DNA from: Ampelomyces quisqualis
Taxonomy: Eukaryota > Ascomycota > Dothideomycetes > Pleosporales > Phaeosphaeriaceae
DNA length: 64,000 nt
Assembly: GCA_018398575.1 (NCBI GenBank)
Contig: JAGTXZ010000010.1
Span: forward strand, 1,984,001 to 2,048,000
Reading direction: 5' to 3'
Shown here: positions 21,759-34,512 of the stretch, one piece after another
Numbering within the stretch: position 1 is the stretch's first letter
Layout: each line of letters opens with the position of its first letter
The notes under the pieces: generated by a model
Database searches by the model: none
Told to the model about the DNA's origin: nothing
Seen by the model: the letters and a program-made list of their open reading frames with translations, nothing else
Translations under genes and position numbers: made by a program

Positions 21759-22322
21759 GTAGGCTCAAGGACTGTTCAGTGAATCGTGAGGACGGAATGC
21801 CTCTGCGTGCGGCAGAGGGCCCTGGACAGCGCATCATGGCACACGCCTTGGCAGGCCATGGCCGGGCCTCTGGCCGTGAATGGACGCGCTTCCTGCGACG
21901 GGCCAACAACATGTCCTGCACTTGGTGTGTCGCTTCCCCAGGGCTTGGTGATTGGCGCATTTGTCCAGAGCAGTGGTAGAGCCATGAAAGCTGGACGGCC
22001 GTGTGTCCTTGTCCACGTCCACCCAGGCCACTGCATGTGTACCGAGTCACCGACGTGTGTTTTCCATGCCCTTTGATCCTTGGTGGCCGCTGCATCTGCA
22101 TCGTCCCTACGGAGTACCCGTTCCCACAAACTAAGCGGAGTCCGTAGACCAGCCGGACCAGCAGACCCCCGCGCTGATCACCACACGTGACACCACTAGC
22201 CGGTTGCCGGGGCTCGATCTAATCTTATCTGCATGTCGGCAAAATTTCTGGCGCATCCAGCATCCATCCCATCCCGCGCCAGCTCCAGCCGCTGCCTCCC
22301 TCACGACACGCGCCGCTTCAAA
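21759..22322. promoter_or_regulatory. Divergent promoter region between VIP1 and UTP21
   Basis: About 560 bp between the start sites of two outward-facing genes. Several open frames are a by-product of high GC content. No specific binding site could be assigned. Confidence 0.4.
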
Positions 22323-25300
22323 ATGGCTGCCCCCCAGGTGCACGCAGACGGCGCCAGCGGTCCCGTGACCAAGCGCCAAAAAACCCACACCGAGGCACAG
22401 AAAAGCGCGGCGTCACGTGTCCGCCAGTCCAAGATCTTCGCGCCATTCCGAGTATGCCCTCTTGGTCCCACAGACACTGGATGCTGTTGCTGACATGGAC
22501 ACAGACGGTTGGCCTGGTCTCCCCTACCGCAGTTCCCTTCACATCGCTACCACTCGGCAAGACGACCTTCCAGATCACCACCTCTGTCGGCCGCTCGCTA
22601 CAAACCTACGATCTAAAGCGTGGCCTGAATCTTGTCTTCATTACCCGGCCACAGACGCCCGAAGAGATTACAGCAACAGTCGCATGGAAGAAGGTCATAT
22701 TCGCAGCATGGGGGCGCAAAGCCGCGCATGGAGTCTGGGTCTTTCAACGTGGAAAAAAGGTCGCCGAGCTGGAGATGCCGCCCGCTCGAGCTGAAACGAT
22801 AAGCAAACTCGTCGTCATGGGAGAGTGGATTGTGGGCTGTGGAACCAAGCAATTGGACATCTGGAAGACTGCTACCTTGGAACACTACACCACCCTGCAG
22901 GGCGCCTCGTCCAGCAATCTGTCCGGCTGCATATGCAACATGCCCACATACTTGAATAAGATATTCGTGGGAAGGCAGGACGGATGCGTCGAGATTTGGA
23001 ACGTCAGCACCGGAAAACTGCTCTACACTCTTCTACCTCCGGCGGCAGACTTCGGCGCCGTTACTGCCTTGCAACCGACACCCGCGTTGTCGCTACTCGC
23101 AATTGCATACGAATCCGGCCCGGTCACTATACACAATATTCGCGCCGATAGAGAAGTCATGCGGCTCAACACCGGCGGCTCCCAGAAGCTCCCCGTCACG
23201 TCCATCTCCTTCAGAACAGACGGGCTCGGCGCAGGCGACGACGGCCGTCAAGACGGTGTCATGGCGACCGCAACCAGAGACAGTGGAGACATTGCTTTCT
23301 GGGACCTGAATAAGGGAGGGCGCAAAATGGGTACACTGCGAGGAGCACATGGTCCACCTCCGACCGTCAGTGGTGGCGTTGGTGGTGGTATAAGCAAGAT
23401 TGAATTCCTTGTTGGACAGGCAGTAATCATCTCCAGCGGCCTTGATAATTCTTTGAAGAGCTGGATATTCGACGAGACGCCGTTCTCACCTATCCCCAGG
23501 ATCCTACACTCACGTGGCGGCCACGCGGCTCCAGTCTCGACCTTGCGCTTCCTGCCTTCCAGCTCGGACGGCTCAGATGACACCGGCAAATGGTTGCTTA
23601 GTGCAAGTCAGGACCGCAGCTTGTGGGGATGGAGCTTGAGACGAGACGGTCAAAGCACGGAACTAAGCCAAGGCGCAATACAGAAGAAAGCAAAGAAGTT
23701 GGGTCTTCTGAATGGCAACGCAGAGGCCTCGAAACGTCATGCCAAGCTCGAGGATTTGAAGGCACCAGCCATAACGTGTATTGCTTGTTCACTTAATCGT
23801 GACGGAGGCATGGGCGCCATGCCCGGAGTTACAGGCATCTGGAACAACTCCTCCAAAGTCAAGGGACAAGACAAGAAGACCCCCGAAGTCAGCATGACTG
23901 GCTGGGAGAGTATCGTGACTGGTCACACGGGAGATAAGACTGCGAGAACTTGGTTCTGGGGACGAAAGCGAGCTGGCAGATGGGCGTTCGATACTGGCGA
24001 TGGCACTCCAGTTCAGAGTGTTGCGGTTTCGGCTTGTGGTACATTTGCTTTGATCGGTTCTGCTGGTGGAGCAATCGACATGCACAATCTACAGTCTGGA
24101 CAGCATCGACGGAGGTTTCCCGCGCGGCTGACCCCAGTGGAAGCAAAGAAGTACAAGCTACAGCAGTTACAGGCAGAAGAAAGTATGTTCGCAGTCGATG
24201 CGGATTCTCCTCGCAAGTTCGTCAAGGGCGAAGGAAAGCACAAGGGCGCGGTTACTGGTCTTTCTGTAGATGGCATGAACCGAACAGTCATCAGCTGCTC
24301 AGATGATGGCAAAGTGAAGGTACGTCCGTTGGTCGCCACGTAGGTGCCTATGCTGACTATTCTTAGTTTTGGGACTTCGCCACCGGCATTCTACTCCACG
24401 AGATCGACTGGTATCCGATGACCAAGATCTTGGGCCTTCGATATCACCGTAACAGCGATCTCATTGCGTTAAGTTGTGACGACGGTTCGGTTCGCGTACT
24501 GGACATTGAGACAAAGAAGCTTATTCGTGAACTGTGGGCGTCCCAATCCCACGCGGCACTTCAAATCCTGGATTACACCTTCTCCAACGACGGTCGGTGG
24601 ATCATCTCAGCAGCATCGGACTCGACCGTAAGAGTCTGGGATCTCCCGACAGGCCACCTCATTGATGCAATGAAGCTGCCAAGCAAATGCAACACTGTCG
24701 CGTTTTCACCTTCAGGTGAATTCCTGGCTACCGGCTTGGATCATGAGGTAGGCGTTCATATCTGGACGAATCGCACCTTATTCACGCATGTATCAACCCG
24801 TCAAATCACGGAAGATGATATCGCAACCGTCACTGCGCCCACAGCATCCGGCGAGGGCGGTGTGGCTGTTGTCGAAGGAGCTGCGGCAGACAATGCAGAT
24901 GATGCAGAGCTGGACCCAATCACAGTGCCCATCATGGATCAACTCAGTGAGAAGATCACTACGCTTAGCTTGGTGCCCAAGTCACGCTGGCAAACTCTGC
25001 TTCATCTCGATGTCATTCGTGCCCGCAACAAGCCGAAGGAAGCCCCCAAAGCACCCGAAAAGGCACCCTTCTTCCTCCCCTCTCTCGGCCAAGACAAAGC
25101 TGCTACTGTAGACAACGCCCTAGCACCTCTCACCCAAGAGCCAGCATCGCGCATCTCCAGCTCTGCGCTGGCCTCGCGCTCATCAGCTGCCACCTCTACC
25201 CACGAGTTTACCAAGCACCTAGCGCTCGCCGCCGACACTTCAGAACATACCCCGTTACTTGCCTATCTTTCTTCTCTCCCGCCATCGGCAGCGGATATTG

Positions 25301-25575
25301 CCATCCGGACACTCGACACGACAGAGCCCTACACGGAACTCCGCACATTTATTCAAGCTTTAACTGCGAGATTGAAGGAGCGAAGAGACTACGAGCTAGT
25401 ACAAGCATGGATGAGCGTTTTCTTGAGACTTCACGGCGATGCAGTACTCAAAGAGGCGAGTCTAGTGGGCGAGTTGAAGAAGTGGCAAGAGGAAGCAAAG
25501 CGCGAAAGAGAGCGAGTAGGAGGGTTAGTGAGCTACAGTGTCGGTGTCGTAGGATGGGTCAGAAGTGCAAGGTAG
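22323..25575 (+). CDS. UTP21: U3 snoRNP / small-subunit processome protein UTP21 (WDR36)
   Basis: Exons 22323-22451, 22505-24319 and 24367-25575 join in frame to 1050 residues. The body consists of two sets of WD40 repeats; visible units include VRVWDLPTGHLIDAM, ISAASDSTVRVWD and VISCSDDGKVK|FWDFATG across the second splice. The C-terminal third carries the Utp21-specific domain, starting near ITVPIMDQLSEKITTLSLVP with RWQTLLHLDVIRARNKP. Utp21 is a nucleolar scaffold for 18S pre-rRNA processing and 40S assembly. A basic N-terminal tail before the repeats fits nucleolar targeting. Introns are 47-53 nt with GTATGC and GTACGT donors. Confidence 0.93.
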
Positions 25576-28471
25576 CAACGCTTCCATGAATAAAAACAGC
25601 TTAGTGGTTATCACCAATCATCTACATGTACACCTACACCATTCCCAAACTAAATATTGAACTCCCTTCCCCCAATGACGACCTCCGCATAACTCTCCCC
25701 AATTTGTCCCCTCTGAACACTCATATACTCCTCATCCTTATCCACCCCTTCCAGCTCATATTCCTGAACCTTTATCTCCCCCCTCCCATTCCACCCTTCC
25801 ATACGCCCATACACCCCTCCAGATACCCAACGTACAATTTCCCGCTCCCAACCTCCTACACACCCCTCAAACCCATCAACGAATCGACCTTGCCTTCTCC
25901 CTAACCCTATCCCCTCTGTAACACACACACTCCCCGTCCCTATACGCCGTAACCACCTCCCTCCCCTCCCCGCCCATACCGTACCATCATCGCCCGCATT
26001 ATTGCTTCACACACGCCCCCGCAACCCCTCCGCGCAACATCAACCTACGCCGTAGCCATACCCATTTTCCACACGCCAACTGTGCGCGGAAGATTTTTTT
26101 TTCTATTCCAGGGCAAAGGTTTTTGGGGGCGTGGGAGCTTGAGTCTTGCCAGACAGATACCCATACCCATACTCATGCGCTCTTGGGCTCGGTTCGAAAC
26201 TTCAACAGGTCGAAACTCGGCGAATCTCCTCTTTGTTGTACTGTATGCTAGCACTCGATGTAGGCTGTTCGTGTCTGATTTCCGAAGCAGGGAGGAGGCG
26301 CGGTTCAAATGGGTGTACTTGATGCGAGAGGACTCCGTACCCGCATGGACATGTGTAGTTGCTCGGTAGGCATTTTCTGAAATTTGGTCGGGTCGAAAGC
26401 CGTGCGAAGGTGTTCGCCCATCCACTTCCACTGTTTGACTACTTGGGTATGTATTTTGGAACAACAATATTGCAGGCTGGTAAGCGTATATTTTACCGGG
26501 ATTTCGCTGCATGCTTTGCACTGCATATTTCTACAATGACGTGGCGAAATTTTACCAAGGTGTTCACCACACCCGGTGCTCCGTTTCCGACAAAGGCACG
26601 AACATCGCTGACTGGACTTTGCTGGCTGGTACATGCCACGAGATTGAATTGCTCTGGTTTGCGTTTCGAGGACAAAATGCGGGGTTGGAAGGAAGCGCGG
26701 GCAAGCAGAGCGGTCTGTGACTCTCGCTCAATGCTTGCTCGACGAGCGTTGGACCGGAATGGTTTGAAGCAGAAATGCAGAATCATGGAACATCAGCAGA
26801 GCCCGCTGCATCCTTAGACTGTGGAAAGGAAATAAGGCTATGAAGGAGCAACGTACAAAATCTTCCAAAGGTGGAAGTCTTGGGGACTTGGTAATGCTTC
26901 GGAATCGCGGCACTTGATCAGCTTCGGACGACAGTACCGGTACGAAGTACCTACCGAGGTACGCCAGCCACTGAACAACCGTCTTCCCATATTCCTACAA
27001 AACTTCTATGGAGACCCAGATGCATGCGATAGGCACTGTCAGAGATGCTGTGCTAGCTATAGTCAAGAGCGGCATGCCTTCGCCATCGCCGTCGCCGCCT
27101 GAACCTCCTGAGGTCCTGGTACTCACATATTGTATTATATCATGGTCGCATGCTACCGGTAGTCAATACCTCTTCTGAAATTAGATCTTGAACTTGTACA
27201 GGTTTGGCAACCTCTGCGCCTACTGTTACATACACACCGTACATCTGACCGCCGTGGTTTTGAGCAGGTGGCAAAGGTACGAGGCCAGGACGCACAACAG
27301 CTACATACAAGTTCAGAAACTGTGCTGTGCCAATTCTATTTTTGCGCGGTCGAGACGACGTTGAACACTCCTGCCGTTGTGCACTTCTTCAATCGGTACC
27401 AAGGCCAAGTCAACATCTATCGCGTGCTCGACGAAGCTCGAAACCGACCTTCTTAGACACCACTAGCTTCAAGCACAAAATGTGTACCATGTATCACGAG
27501 GGTGCGATATCTAAGTCGGGGACCGGCCTTATCGTACATTCCACTACAATATCCAGGTAAAACCCTGACGACTACACGGATGCGGAAGGTCGATGACCAC
27601 GGCTTGTAAGATGCCGCACGCTGTGGGCGTTTTTTCATCTAAAATCCAATATCGTCTCATGCATACATCGGCACACGGATTTCCAATGCATCTAGCCACA
27701 CGCTTTCTTTCTCCTGGGTCCGGCCATTCCACGTTGGAAATTCCAGGGGATTGCTAAGACATGTTCACGCTCGGGCAAAGCCTTCATCCGACTAAGCTCT
27801 ACACCCTTGTATGGATTGGGATTTTTTTAGTACTGCGGTCAATGTATCCACTTCGACTATGAGCGTTACAGTTTTACGTCTATTTGGTCGTTCTTTCTGA
27901 ACCGTTTGACCTTGTTCATTCTGACTGATTTCTCATGTTGGCTATCTACCGTCCCATCTGTTATTGCCTTATGGGTAAACTCCTCTAAAACATGGCGTAA
28001 GTCGTTAATCTCCTATAAACGTCCGGGTAGAGCCTTGGATCTGCAGTCTACCGGCAGGCTGCATTTCTCAGAGGCTTCTGGTATAGCCAAGCCACGCTGA
28101 AGGCGATGGAACGGGCAAGTGGTATTGGCTAGCTTGACAGTGCCCTTCGAGTGTGTCTGCGAATCTTCTCTATCAAAAAACATGCCCGGAGATCTTGCCA
28201 AATAGGAAGCTCTTGTCACTACATTAAGTGGATTCGCCGTTGGATGGCGAACTACCTCCTCGCAGGTGCGTAAAAGACCTACGCCATGTTTTTCCAGCTT
28301 CCGAATCGGGGAGTTCACGAGGACGAACACCAAACGTTTCTTATTCGGGGGCGTGCCAACGGCCACCGAGATGTCGAGGATGTTGTATAAAGACTTGCGT
28401 AGTCCGCTGCAGTATCCATCATCAAGCAGCCAACAACTTGAGGGGCCTCATCATACTCTCATTCCCTCACA
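25576..28471. other. Large gene-poor block
   Basis: 2.9 kb without a supported gene, between UTP21 and the fungalysin. The first 400 bases (about 25630-26040) are very pyrimidine-rich on the plus strand. The rest shows only short, overlapping, non-protein-like frames. No terminal repeats, transposase or tRNA recognised. It may be degraded repeat or long regulatory DNA. Confidence 0.4.
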
Positions 28472-30564
28472 ATGCTGGCGTCCTTCCTGGCGAGTTGTGG
28501 CTTGGTTGCCATTGCTGTCTCCCATCCAGCACATACAAATGGTCTTGCTCGTCGTGCCATCGATCTCAACGCCTTCCGTCTCACCGCTACCTCCGAGTAC
28601 GTAAACGCTACAGCAACTGAATCCAGCCCCAGTCGTCACCGTATCAAGCGTGGCGATTACATCGAGTCAGCTACGGAGTTGGTAAAGTCGATTGCGGAGG
28701 GAACCACATTCCGGGTTGTTGGAGACCACTATGTTGGGGACAATGGAGTGTCTCATGTCAACTTCAAGCAGACTGCTAACGGACTCGACATCGACAATGC
28801 CGACTTCAACGTTAACGTCAGTATGAGCCTTTCCATTTCTTTAGCAACGCTAACAGTCAATAGGTCGCCAAGGATGGATCAATCTTCTCCTATGGCAACT
28901 CTTTTTTTACGGGTGCTATCCCCTCAAATCCACTCATGAAGCGGGATTTTTCGGATCCTGTCGATGCCCTGAAGACTGCTAATGGCTTGCTCGAACTTTC
29001 GATCAAAGTCGACGATGCTTCAGCCGAAGCTACTGAGGGCACGGAAACTTTCACACTGAAGGGCACCTCAGGCGCAGTGAAAGACCCAGAGGCTAAGCTT
29101 GTATACCTAGTGAAAGCGGATGGATCTCTGGCCCTGACTTGGCGTGTTGAGACTGACATCATGAGCAATTGGCTGCTCACTTACGTTGATGCTGCTACAA
29201 ACAAGGATATTCATGGTGTTGTGGACTATTCTGCAGATGCTACCTATCAAGTTTAGTGAGTATCATAGCTCGCGGAAACAGAACAGAGCTGACAATCCTA
29301 GCCCATGGGGACTCAATGACCCTAGTGAGGGATCGCGCACTACGGTGACGAATCCTTGGGATACCACCGCATCTGAGTTCACGTGGCAAGGAACTGGAAG
29401 TACCACGTACACCGTGCCTCGTGGTAACAACGCCATCGCTCAAACCAACCCCAATGGCGGAAACGCGTATCTAGACAACTACCGTCCTACGAGCGCAAAC
29501 TCTCAGTTTGAATATCCCTTCACGACGTCGATGACACCCCCATCGAGCTTCGCGGACGCATCCATCGTGCAACTGTTCTACACAGCAAACACTTACCATG
29601 ATTTGCTCCACACTCTCGGGTTCAATGAGAAAGCTGGAAACTTTGAGCTGAACAACAACGGTCAGGGAGGAGCTGGTAAGCACAAGATAACCCTACGAAG
29701 ATGGAATTTGGACTGACATTGGACACAAAGGCAACGATTTTGTAATTCTGAACACTCAGGATGGTTCGGGTACCAACAACGCCAACTTCGCCACTCCTCC
29801 AGATGGCCAGACAGGCCGGATGAGAATGTACATATGGGACAAATCGACGCCCAAACGCGACAGCAGCTTCGAAGCCGGCGTCGTTATCCACGAGTATACA
29901 CACGGCCTGTCCACCCGTCTGACCGGCGGTCCCGCCAACTCGAATTGCTTGAACGCTCTCGAGTCTGGCGGCATGGGCGAAGGGTGGGGTGACTTCATGG
30001 CGACGGCGATCCGGCTGAAGGCCAGCGATACGCGGACCAAGAACTACCCCATGGGCGCGTGGATCAACAACAGCCCAGCCGGGATCCGCAAGTATCCTTA
30101 CTCGACGTCTTTGACGACAAACCCTCACGTATACACCGATGTGAACACGCTCAACGCTGTGCATGCCATCGGAACTGTCTGGGCGACTATGTTGTACGAG
30201 GTCATGTGGAACTTGATCGACACGTATGGCAAGAACAACGCGGCCAAGCCTACTTTTTCAAACGGTGTTCCTACCGATGGCAAGTACCTTGCCATGAAGC
30301 TTGTTGTTGACGGTATGGCTCTGTAAGTCTCCTTGCGCCCTTAGATGACGCTTGTCTCTGTGCTTATTCTCCATGTGTAGCCAGCCTTGCAGTCCCAACT
30401 TCATTCAGGCCCGTGATGCCATTTTGGACGCTGATGTCGCTCTTACTGGCGGCGTTAACAAGTGTGATATCTGGAAGGGTTTCGCAAAGAGAGGCTTGGG
30501 TTCGGGTGCGAAGTACAGTTCTACCGCAAGGACTGGTAGCACTGCGCTGCCCAGCGGCTGTTAG
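28472..30564 (+). CDS. Secreted fungalysin metallopeptidase (M36)
   Basis: Five exons, 28472-28816, 28864-29255, 29302-29675, 29731-30322 and 30381-30564, join in frame to 628 residues, the usual length of the family. The N-terminus is a signal peptide (MLASFLASCGLVAIAVSHP). The FTP-type propeptide is followed by the catalytic domain, with the zinc motif VVIHEYTHGLS and the third ligand Glu in ESGGMGEGWGDF. The C-terminal GVNKCDIWKGFAKRGLG is conserved. Fungalysins are secreted as inactive zymogens, cleave themselves, and digest extracellular proteins such as collagen, elastin or plant chitinases. One copy is visible here, at the edge of a gene-poor block. The enzyme class is certain; its substrate in this fungus is not known. 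Confidence 0.95.
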
Positions 30565-30719
30565 ACAGCGATGGAGAGTTTCGTCTTGGCTTTCGTACGC
30601 ATGTTTGCCTGATGTTGTATATATTGTGAACAGGGTATGTCTGTGGGAAATCATATGCTTCTCTCATTATCCCAAACTCTGCAACCTAAGACATGTTGTG
30701 TTATTAGTAATGCTGTGTT

Positions 30720-31110
30720 GATCTCCTCTTAGCCGTGCCTATTAACATGACCAAGGGTATCATTGTCTCTGACTCCAGCTCCAGCTCCCTACTCCTCGGA
30801 GCATAAAGCTCGTAACCAGAAGCGCCGATCGCATTCAGAAAACAAGCCATGTCCGTGACGAAAGGTGCAAGCGTCATGTAATCCAGCCGCTCCAGCAGCT
30901 CCTACTCCAGCATCACCAGAGGGTGAGTGCCCATGGCATCCGGATCAAGCAAGCAGCGTCCCTGCGTCGCCAGGGTACTTGAAAAAGTGTCCGACCGAAC
31001 ATTGCCCATGAATCAAATCCCCGTTGTAAAAGTGATACGCAAACCACACCAAACACAGCTTCAGTCTCAGAACGGGGCTCGATGTCGGCAGGTAAGAATA
31101 TCGAAACAAG
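30720..31110 (-). pseudogene. Decayed unidentified coding remnant
   Basis: The minus strand gives protein-like text in pieces: WFAYHFYNGDLIHG and HFFKYPGDAGTLL, then after a frame change DPDAMGTHPLVMLE, a TAG stop at 30902-30904, then in the same frame ELLERLDYMTLAPFVTDM and CFLNAIGASGYELYAPRS. The frame change coincides with a tandem CAAGCAAGC at 30946-30954; removing one 4-base unit restores LLDPDAMG. I do not recognise the family. No ATG or splice signals could be fixed, so this is either a relic or an overlooked damaged gene. Confidence 0.45.
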
Positions 31111-32033
31111 ACGTGACACAAGAAAAGCCAATCAATCCAGTGCGCGCAACAGCTCGACTCCCTACCAGGACTTAATTTTCCCGGGGATCAAAGAATAGGG
31201 TACGAGAGGTGCTTGGTTCGCGATGCAAGACCAACAGCAAGAAGCTGCAGCATACCACACAGACGTACGGGGTATCAGCCGGGGGAGGAAGCTCAATAGT
31301 ACGCTGCGACAGAGCGGGAAATCTGACCGTTGGGCCTGGAAGCGTCTGGCGAATACGATTGTTCGTTCCAGCGACTGCGCGGATCAGATTCATCAGAGTC
31401 ATCGACCGAGGCTGTACGCACAGAGACCCAGGGTGAAAAGCTCATTAATGGAAGGAACTTTCCCAGAGAGCTATGGAGGAAGGGCAACCCGTAAACGATG
31501 GGTTGCAGGAGTGCACTGGTGCGTTGGAGCGCGTGGAGGCGGAGGAAGCGGTGGTAGTACTAGGGGTTGAGGACGTAGCATCCGATTGTGAGAAATTCGG
31601 GGGTTGAGTTTCGGAGAGGTGCGATTGTCTGTTTAGTATGGTATGATGTAGACTTTTGCGGAAATGACGAATTGTGAAGGTGCTGCGATATTGTTGGTAC
31701 AACCCCATTCGCGTCACCATTCACCGCTGGAAGCTCGGCCTCATCATCGGCGCTTACAGCAACGAATATCCCCGCTGGAGATGGTGATTGGACACAGGGC
31801 ACGTAAATGATACGAAGAGGATATGAGCATGTCTGGAGTGTGCAAAAGAGATGGTATAGACCGCAAGAATGTTCTGGCTACCTCGTAAGCCGTAAGATAG
31901 ACCAACGATTTAGGATAGCATTGCACAAAGCCCCAGGGGCAAGTCACCACCGGATAGTTCGCAGGTGCTTCAGATGTACGCCCAAAACTCCATATGCGCC
32001 TGCTCAACAACTTCGATCTGCATACCGCCAGTC
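31111..32033. other. Intergenic spacer
   Basis: About 0.9 kb between the decayed remnant and the DID2 stop. Upstream of the remnant its frame can be followed a little further (for example WIDWLFLCHVLFRYSYL near 31090-31150) without clear borders. Nothing else supported. Confidence 0.35.
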
Positions 32034-32779
32034 TTAGTTTCTCAAAGCACGTAACCTCTCTGTAAACGCCTCCTCTTCCTGCTCGGTAGGGCCAACCTTG
32101 GTCTTGGCTGGCGTGGCGTCCTGGAGGTCTTGTTGTAAATCGACACCCGCCTTGTCTGCTGCCTGTGCCATCAAGCGATCGACGTCCTCCTGCGGTGTTC
32201 CAACCGCTGTTGCCGAGGATGTGATGTCCTGGTAGAGCTCGGTCGCCGAGTCGACGTTTTCGAACTGTTTCTCGAAATCGACCATGACTGAAGCAATCTA
32301 GAAGAAGCGTCAGTGCACGTCCCAGAGTGTCGCGATGCTCCTTGCTTACCCTCTCCGGACTCATCGACTTCATGGCCACGTCTAGGCTTCGGTTGACCTT
32401 CATCATGTTGCCTGTGATCTGTCGCATGGTAACAGCGGTCTGCACGCGGCCGGCGATAGCATCGACGCGCGAGGATAGTTGGAGGAGGTTGAGCTTCTCG
32501 TTTTGCTTGCGGACGGCGTTCTGGGCGTATATGCGGGCAATATCACCATGGCCTTGCTTCATAGCCTAAGACATTGTGTCAGCGAACGTCTTGATGCCAT
32601 CATCAAGTCCTTGCACACCTTCTCAAGCTTTGTTTTCTCTGCTTGTTCTTCCTTCCCAGCTTTGAGCGCCTGCCTGTTCAGCGACTTTGCCGTGAACGGT
32701 TGGATGTCAGTGACGTGATGGCGCAGTGGTGGGCCCGACGAACCTTCAAGTTGAAGAGCGCATTCTCGAGTCCTGACAT
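32034..32779 (-). CDS. DID2: ESCRT-III-associated protein DID2/CHMP1
   Basis: Exons 32779-32744, 32684-32619, 32565-32350 and 32297-32034 give 193 residues. The Snf7-family fold is clear: MSGLENALFNLK, then SLNRQALKAGKEEQAEK, then IARIYAQNAVRKQNEKLNLL and AVTMRQITGNMMKVNRSLD. The C-terminus (EEEAFTERLRALRN) is the MIM1 helix that binds the Vps4 MIT domain. Did2 recruits and regulates Vps4 to disassemble ESCRT-III during multivesicular-body sorting and nuclear-envelope or cytokinetic work. The first intron is odd. The conserved FTAK codons (32696-32685) lie in frame exactly where expected, but they are preceded by CCG, not AG; the next canonical acceptor is the AAG before 32684 and drops those four residues. 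With FTAK the length is 197. Confidence 0.92.
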
Positions 32780-33274
32780 GGTGAGAGCGGAGCGGGATGG
32801 CGTTTCGTTGAAGCGTGGGACGGAGTTGACAGCGGTGGATAGGGACGCGGCTGATTTCCGGGGTTCGCGGGGCTACCACGAAGCATGGATGGGCGTTTTA
32901 CTAGCGATTTCTCTTTGCAAATCGCCCGACGTCACTGGTCGGTGAACGGCGCTAATTCGCACCTAGACCCACGCGCAACGTCTGAATGAACTTCACGAAG
33001 CACAAGTAAGCAAGTGAATCTGAACGTCGTAGCAAAATCAAAGGTGCCAATATAGTTGCTATCATGGCTTCGCATGGGCATGCTCCTCACTGCAATGATG
33101 CCCATGTCCAGTCCCAAGTTCCCTTTGGCTCGGGAATGCACGCTCATAATATGTGCCCCATGCCCCTGTGCCTACAGGTAGTCTATCCCAAACGCCCGCC
33201 CGGAAACCACCATGGTCAACACCACAACACCGCGCAAACAAACCTGTCGTGTAATCGATTGAGACGAGTCCTTG
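32780..33274. other. Intergenic spacer between NC2-beta and DID2
   Basis: Both neighbours run leftward, so this holds the 3' end of the NC2-beta gene and the promoter of DID2. No gene or repeat seen. Confidence 0.5.
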
Positions 33275-33807
33275 TCATTGCGGCCCCGCGTTGAATTTGT
33301 TTGTCGCCGACTTGAACAGCTCTTCTTGCGCCCTGATGAGCTCCTCTTCCGTCATGCCGCTTTGTTCGATCTTGGTCTGCTTCTTCTCGCGGTTCTGCGG
33401 CGCGTTAGCGTCCGTACGCAAGGCAGGTGTGGCGGACCACAAACCTGCTGCTGCTTCTTGTAGTCCTGTGCAACGTCGAGGATCGCAGGGACATAGTCGC
33501 CAAAGTCGAGTTCTTCGAGCGCGGCCTTGACATGCTCGCAGGCTATTGTTTTCTTCGCGTCCTTTTCGGCGATTTCGTTGGCTTCCGAGGAGATGAGAGT
33601 GATGAATTCGACGCAGCATTCGATGAGAAGGTCGCGCGAGTCCTTTGCGAACGTCATGCCCTGCTCCGAGGCTAGGATGTCCTGGACAATCTTTTGCACG
33701 GTTGCTGCCACGCGGTTAGCTGCCTGGAACATGGGCGAGTCGCGGCGGCTGCGCATACCCTTTGGCAGCGACAGATCGTCGTTGCCGCCAAACTCGCGGT
33801 CAGACAT
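33275..33807 (-). CDS. NCB2: Negative cofactor 2 beta subunit (Dr1 histone-fold protein)
   Basis: Exons 33807-33445 and 33394-33275 give 160 residues; the intron starts GTTTGT and ends CAG. A histone fold of the H2B/CBF-A type covers about residues 10-100, with LPKGMRSRRDSPMFQAANR slightly before it, then VQKIVQDILASEQGMTFAKD and CVEFITLISSEANEIAEKDA. KKTIACEHVKAALEELDFGDYV is the Dr1 signature. The C-terminal region is Gln/Lys-rich and ends MTEEELIRAQEELFKSA. NC2 (Dr1 with DRAP1) binds TBP on promoters and blocks TFIIA/TFIIB entry. The partner alpha subunit is not in this window. Confidence 0.93.
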
Positions 33808-34512
33808 GGCGGGCGGATGCGCAGGTTGAGTTGGGTGTGGAGCAGTGACTTGGAGTGGAACTTTTGGGACGCTGGTAGCTCCTGCTTTGTCGCAGGCCGA
33901 TGTTTAGCCGAGCCCCCAGAGCGGTCATGGCGAGAAGGGAGTCTGCTGGTACGGAGTACGGGGCAGACTACTTCGTCTTGTACACAGTGCAACTCGGTAC
34001 CACGGGTGGTAGAGATGGCGTCGACATGCCGGCGAGTCCGTTCCTGACAGCAGGTTTCGGCTGGTCGACGCTATCTTGGTCGTCTTTGGGGCCGTATCGG
34101 GCGGCGTCTCCCTGAAGATGCGTCAAACCACCGTCTCAGACTCGGGTGAGGAGAGGGCGCCACCGGCCACTTGATACACTGGCAGCAGTGGGGACCGACG
34201 TCAGCGTGCTGCTGTTCGCCGAGCACAGACGGCGGTGGCTGCTTGGATGCCCGTGGCGGTGAAAGGCAGAGGCGCTCCAGGTCGTGGAGCAATGGCCTCA
34301 GCAGCGCTGCAGTTGCCTGCTACTGCGTGCACTGTACGGAGTAGTCGTAGTCGTACAGGCGTCAGGTGTCCGGGCCTTGAGGACTCCGTATCTACCGCCC
34401 TGTGCCAACTTCACCGCCGCGCCAGATCCTGGACGTCGGGCGTTGCGCGCGAACGCACAGCCCGACCGAAGAGATTTCGCATTTCAGAAACAGACCGCCC
34501 TCGGTCCTTATC
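33808..34512. promoter_or_regulatory. Divergent promoter region between NC2-beta and SCH9
   Basis: About 700 bp between outward-facing start codons. GC-rich; no binding site assigned. The long open frames here continue from the SCH9 exons by chance of composition. Confidence 0.4.
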
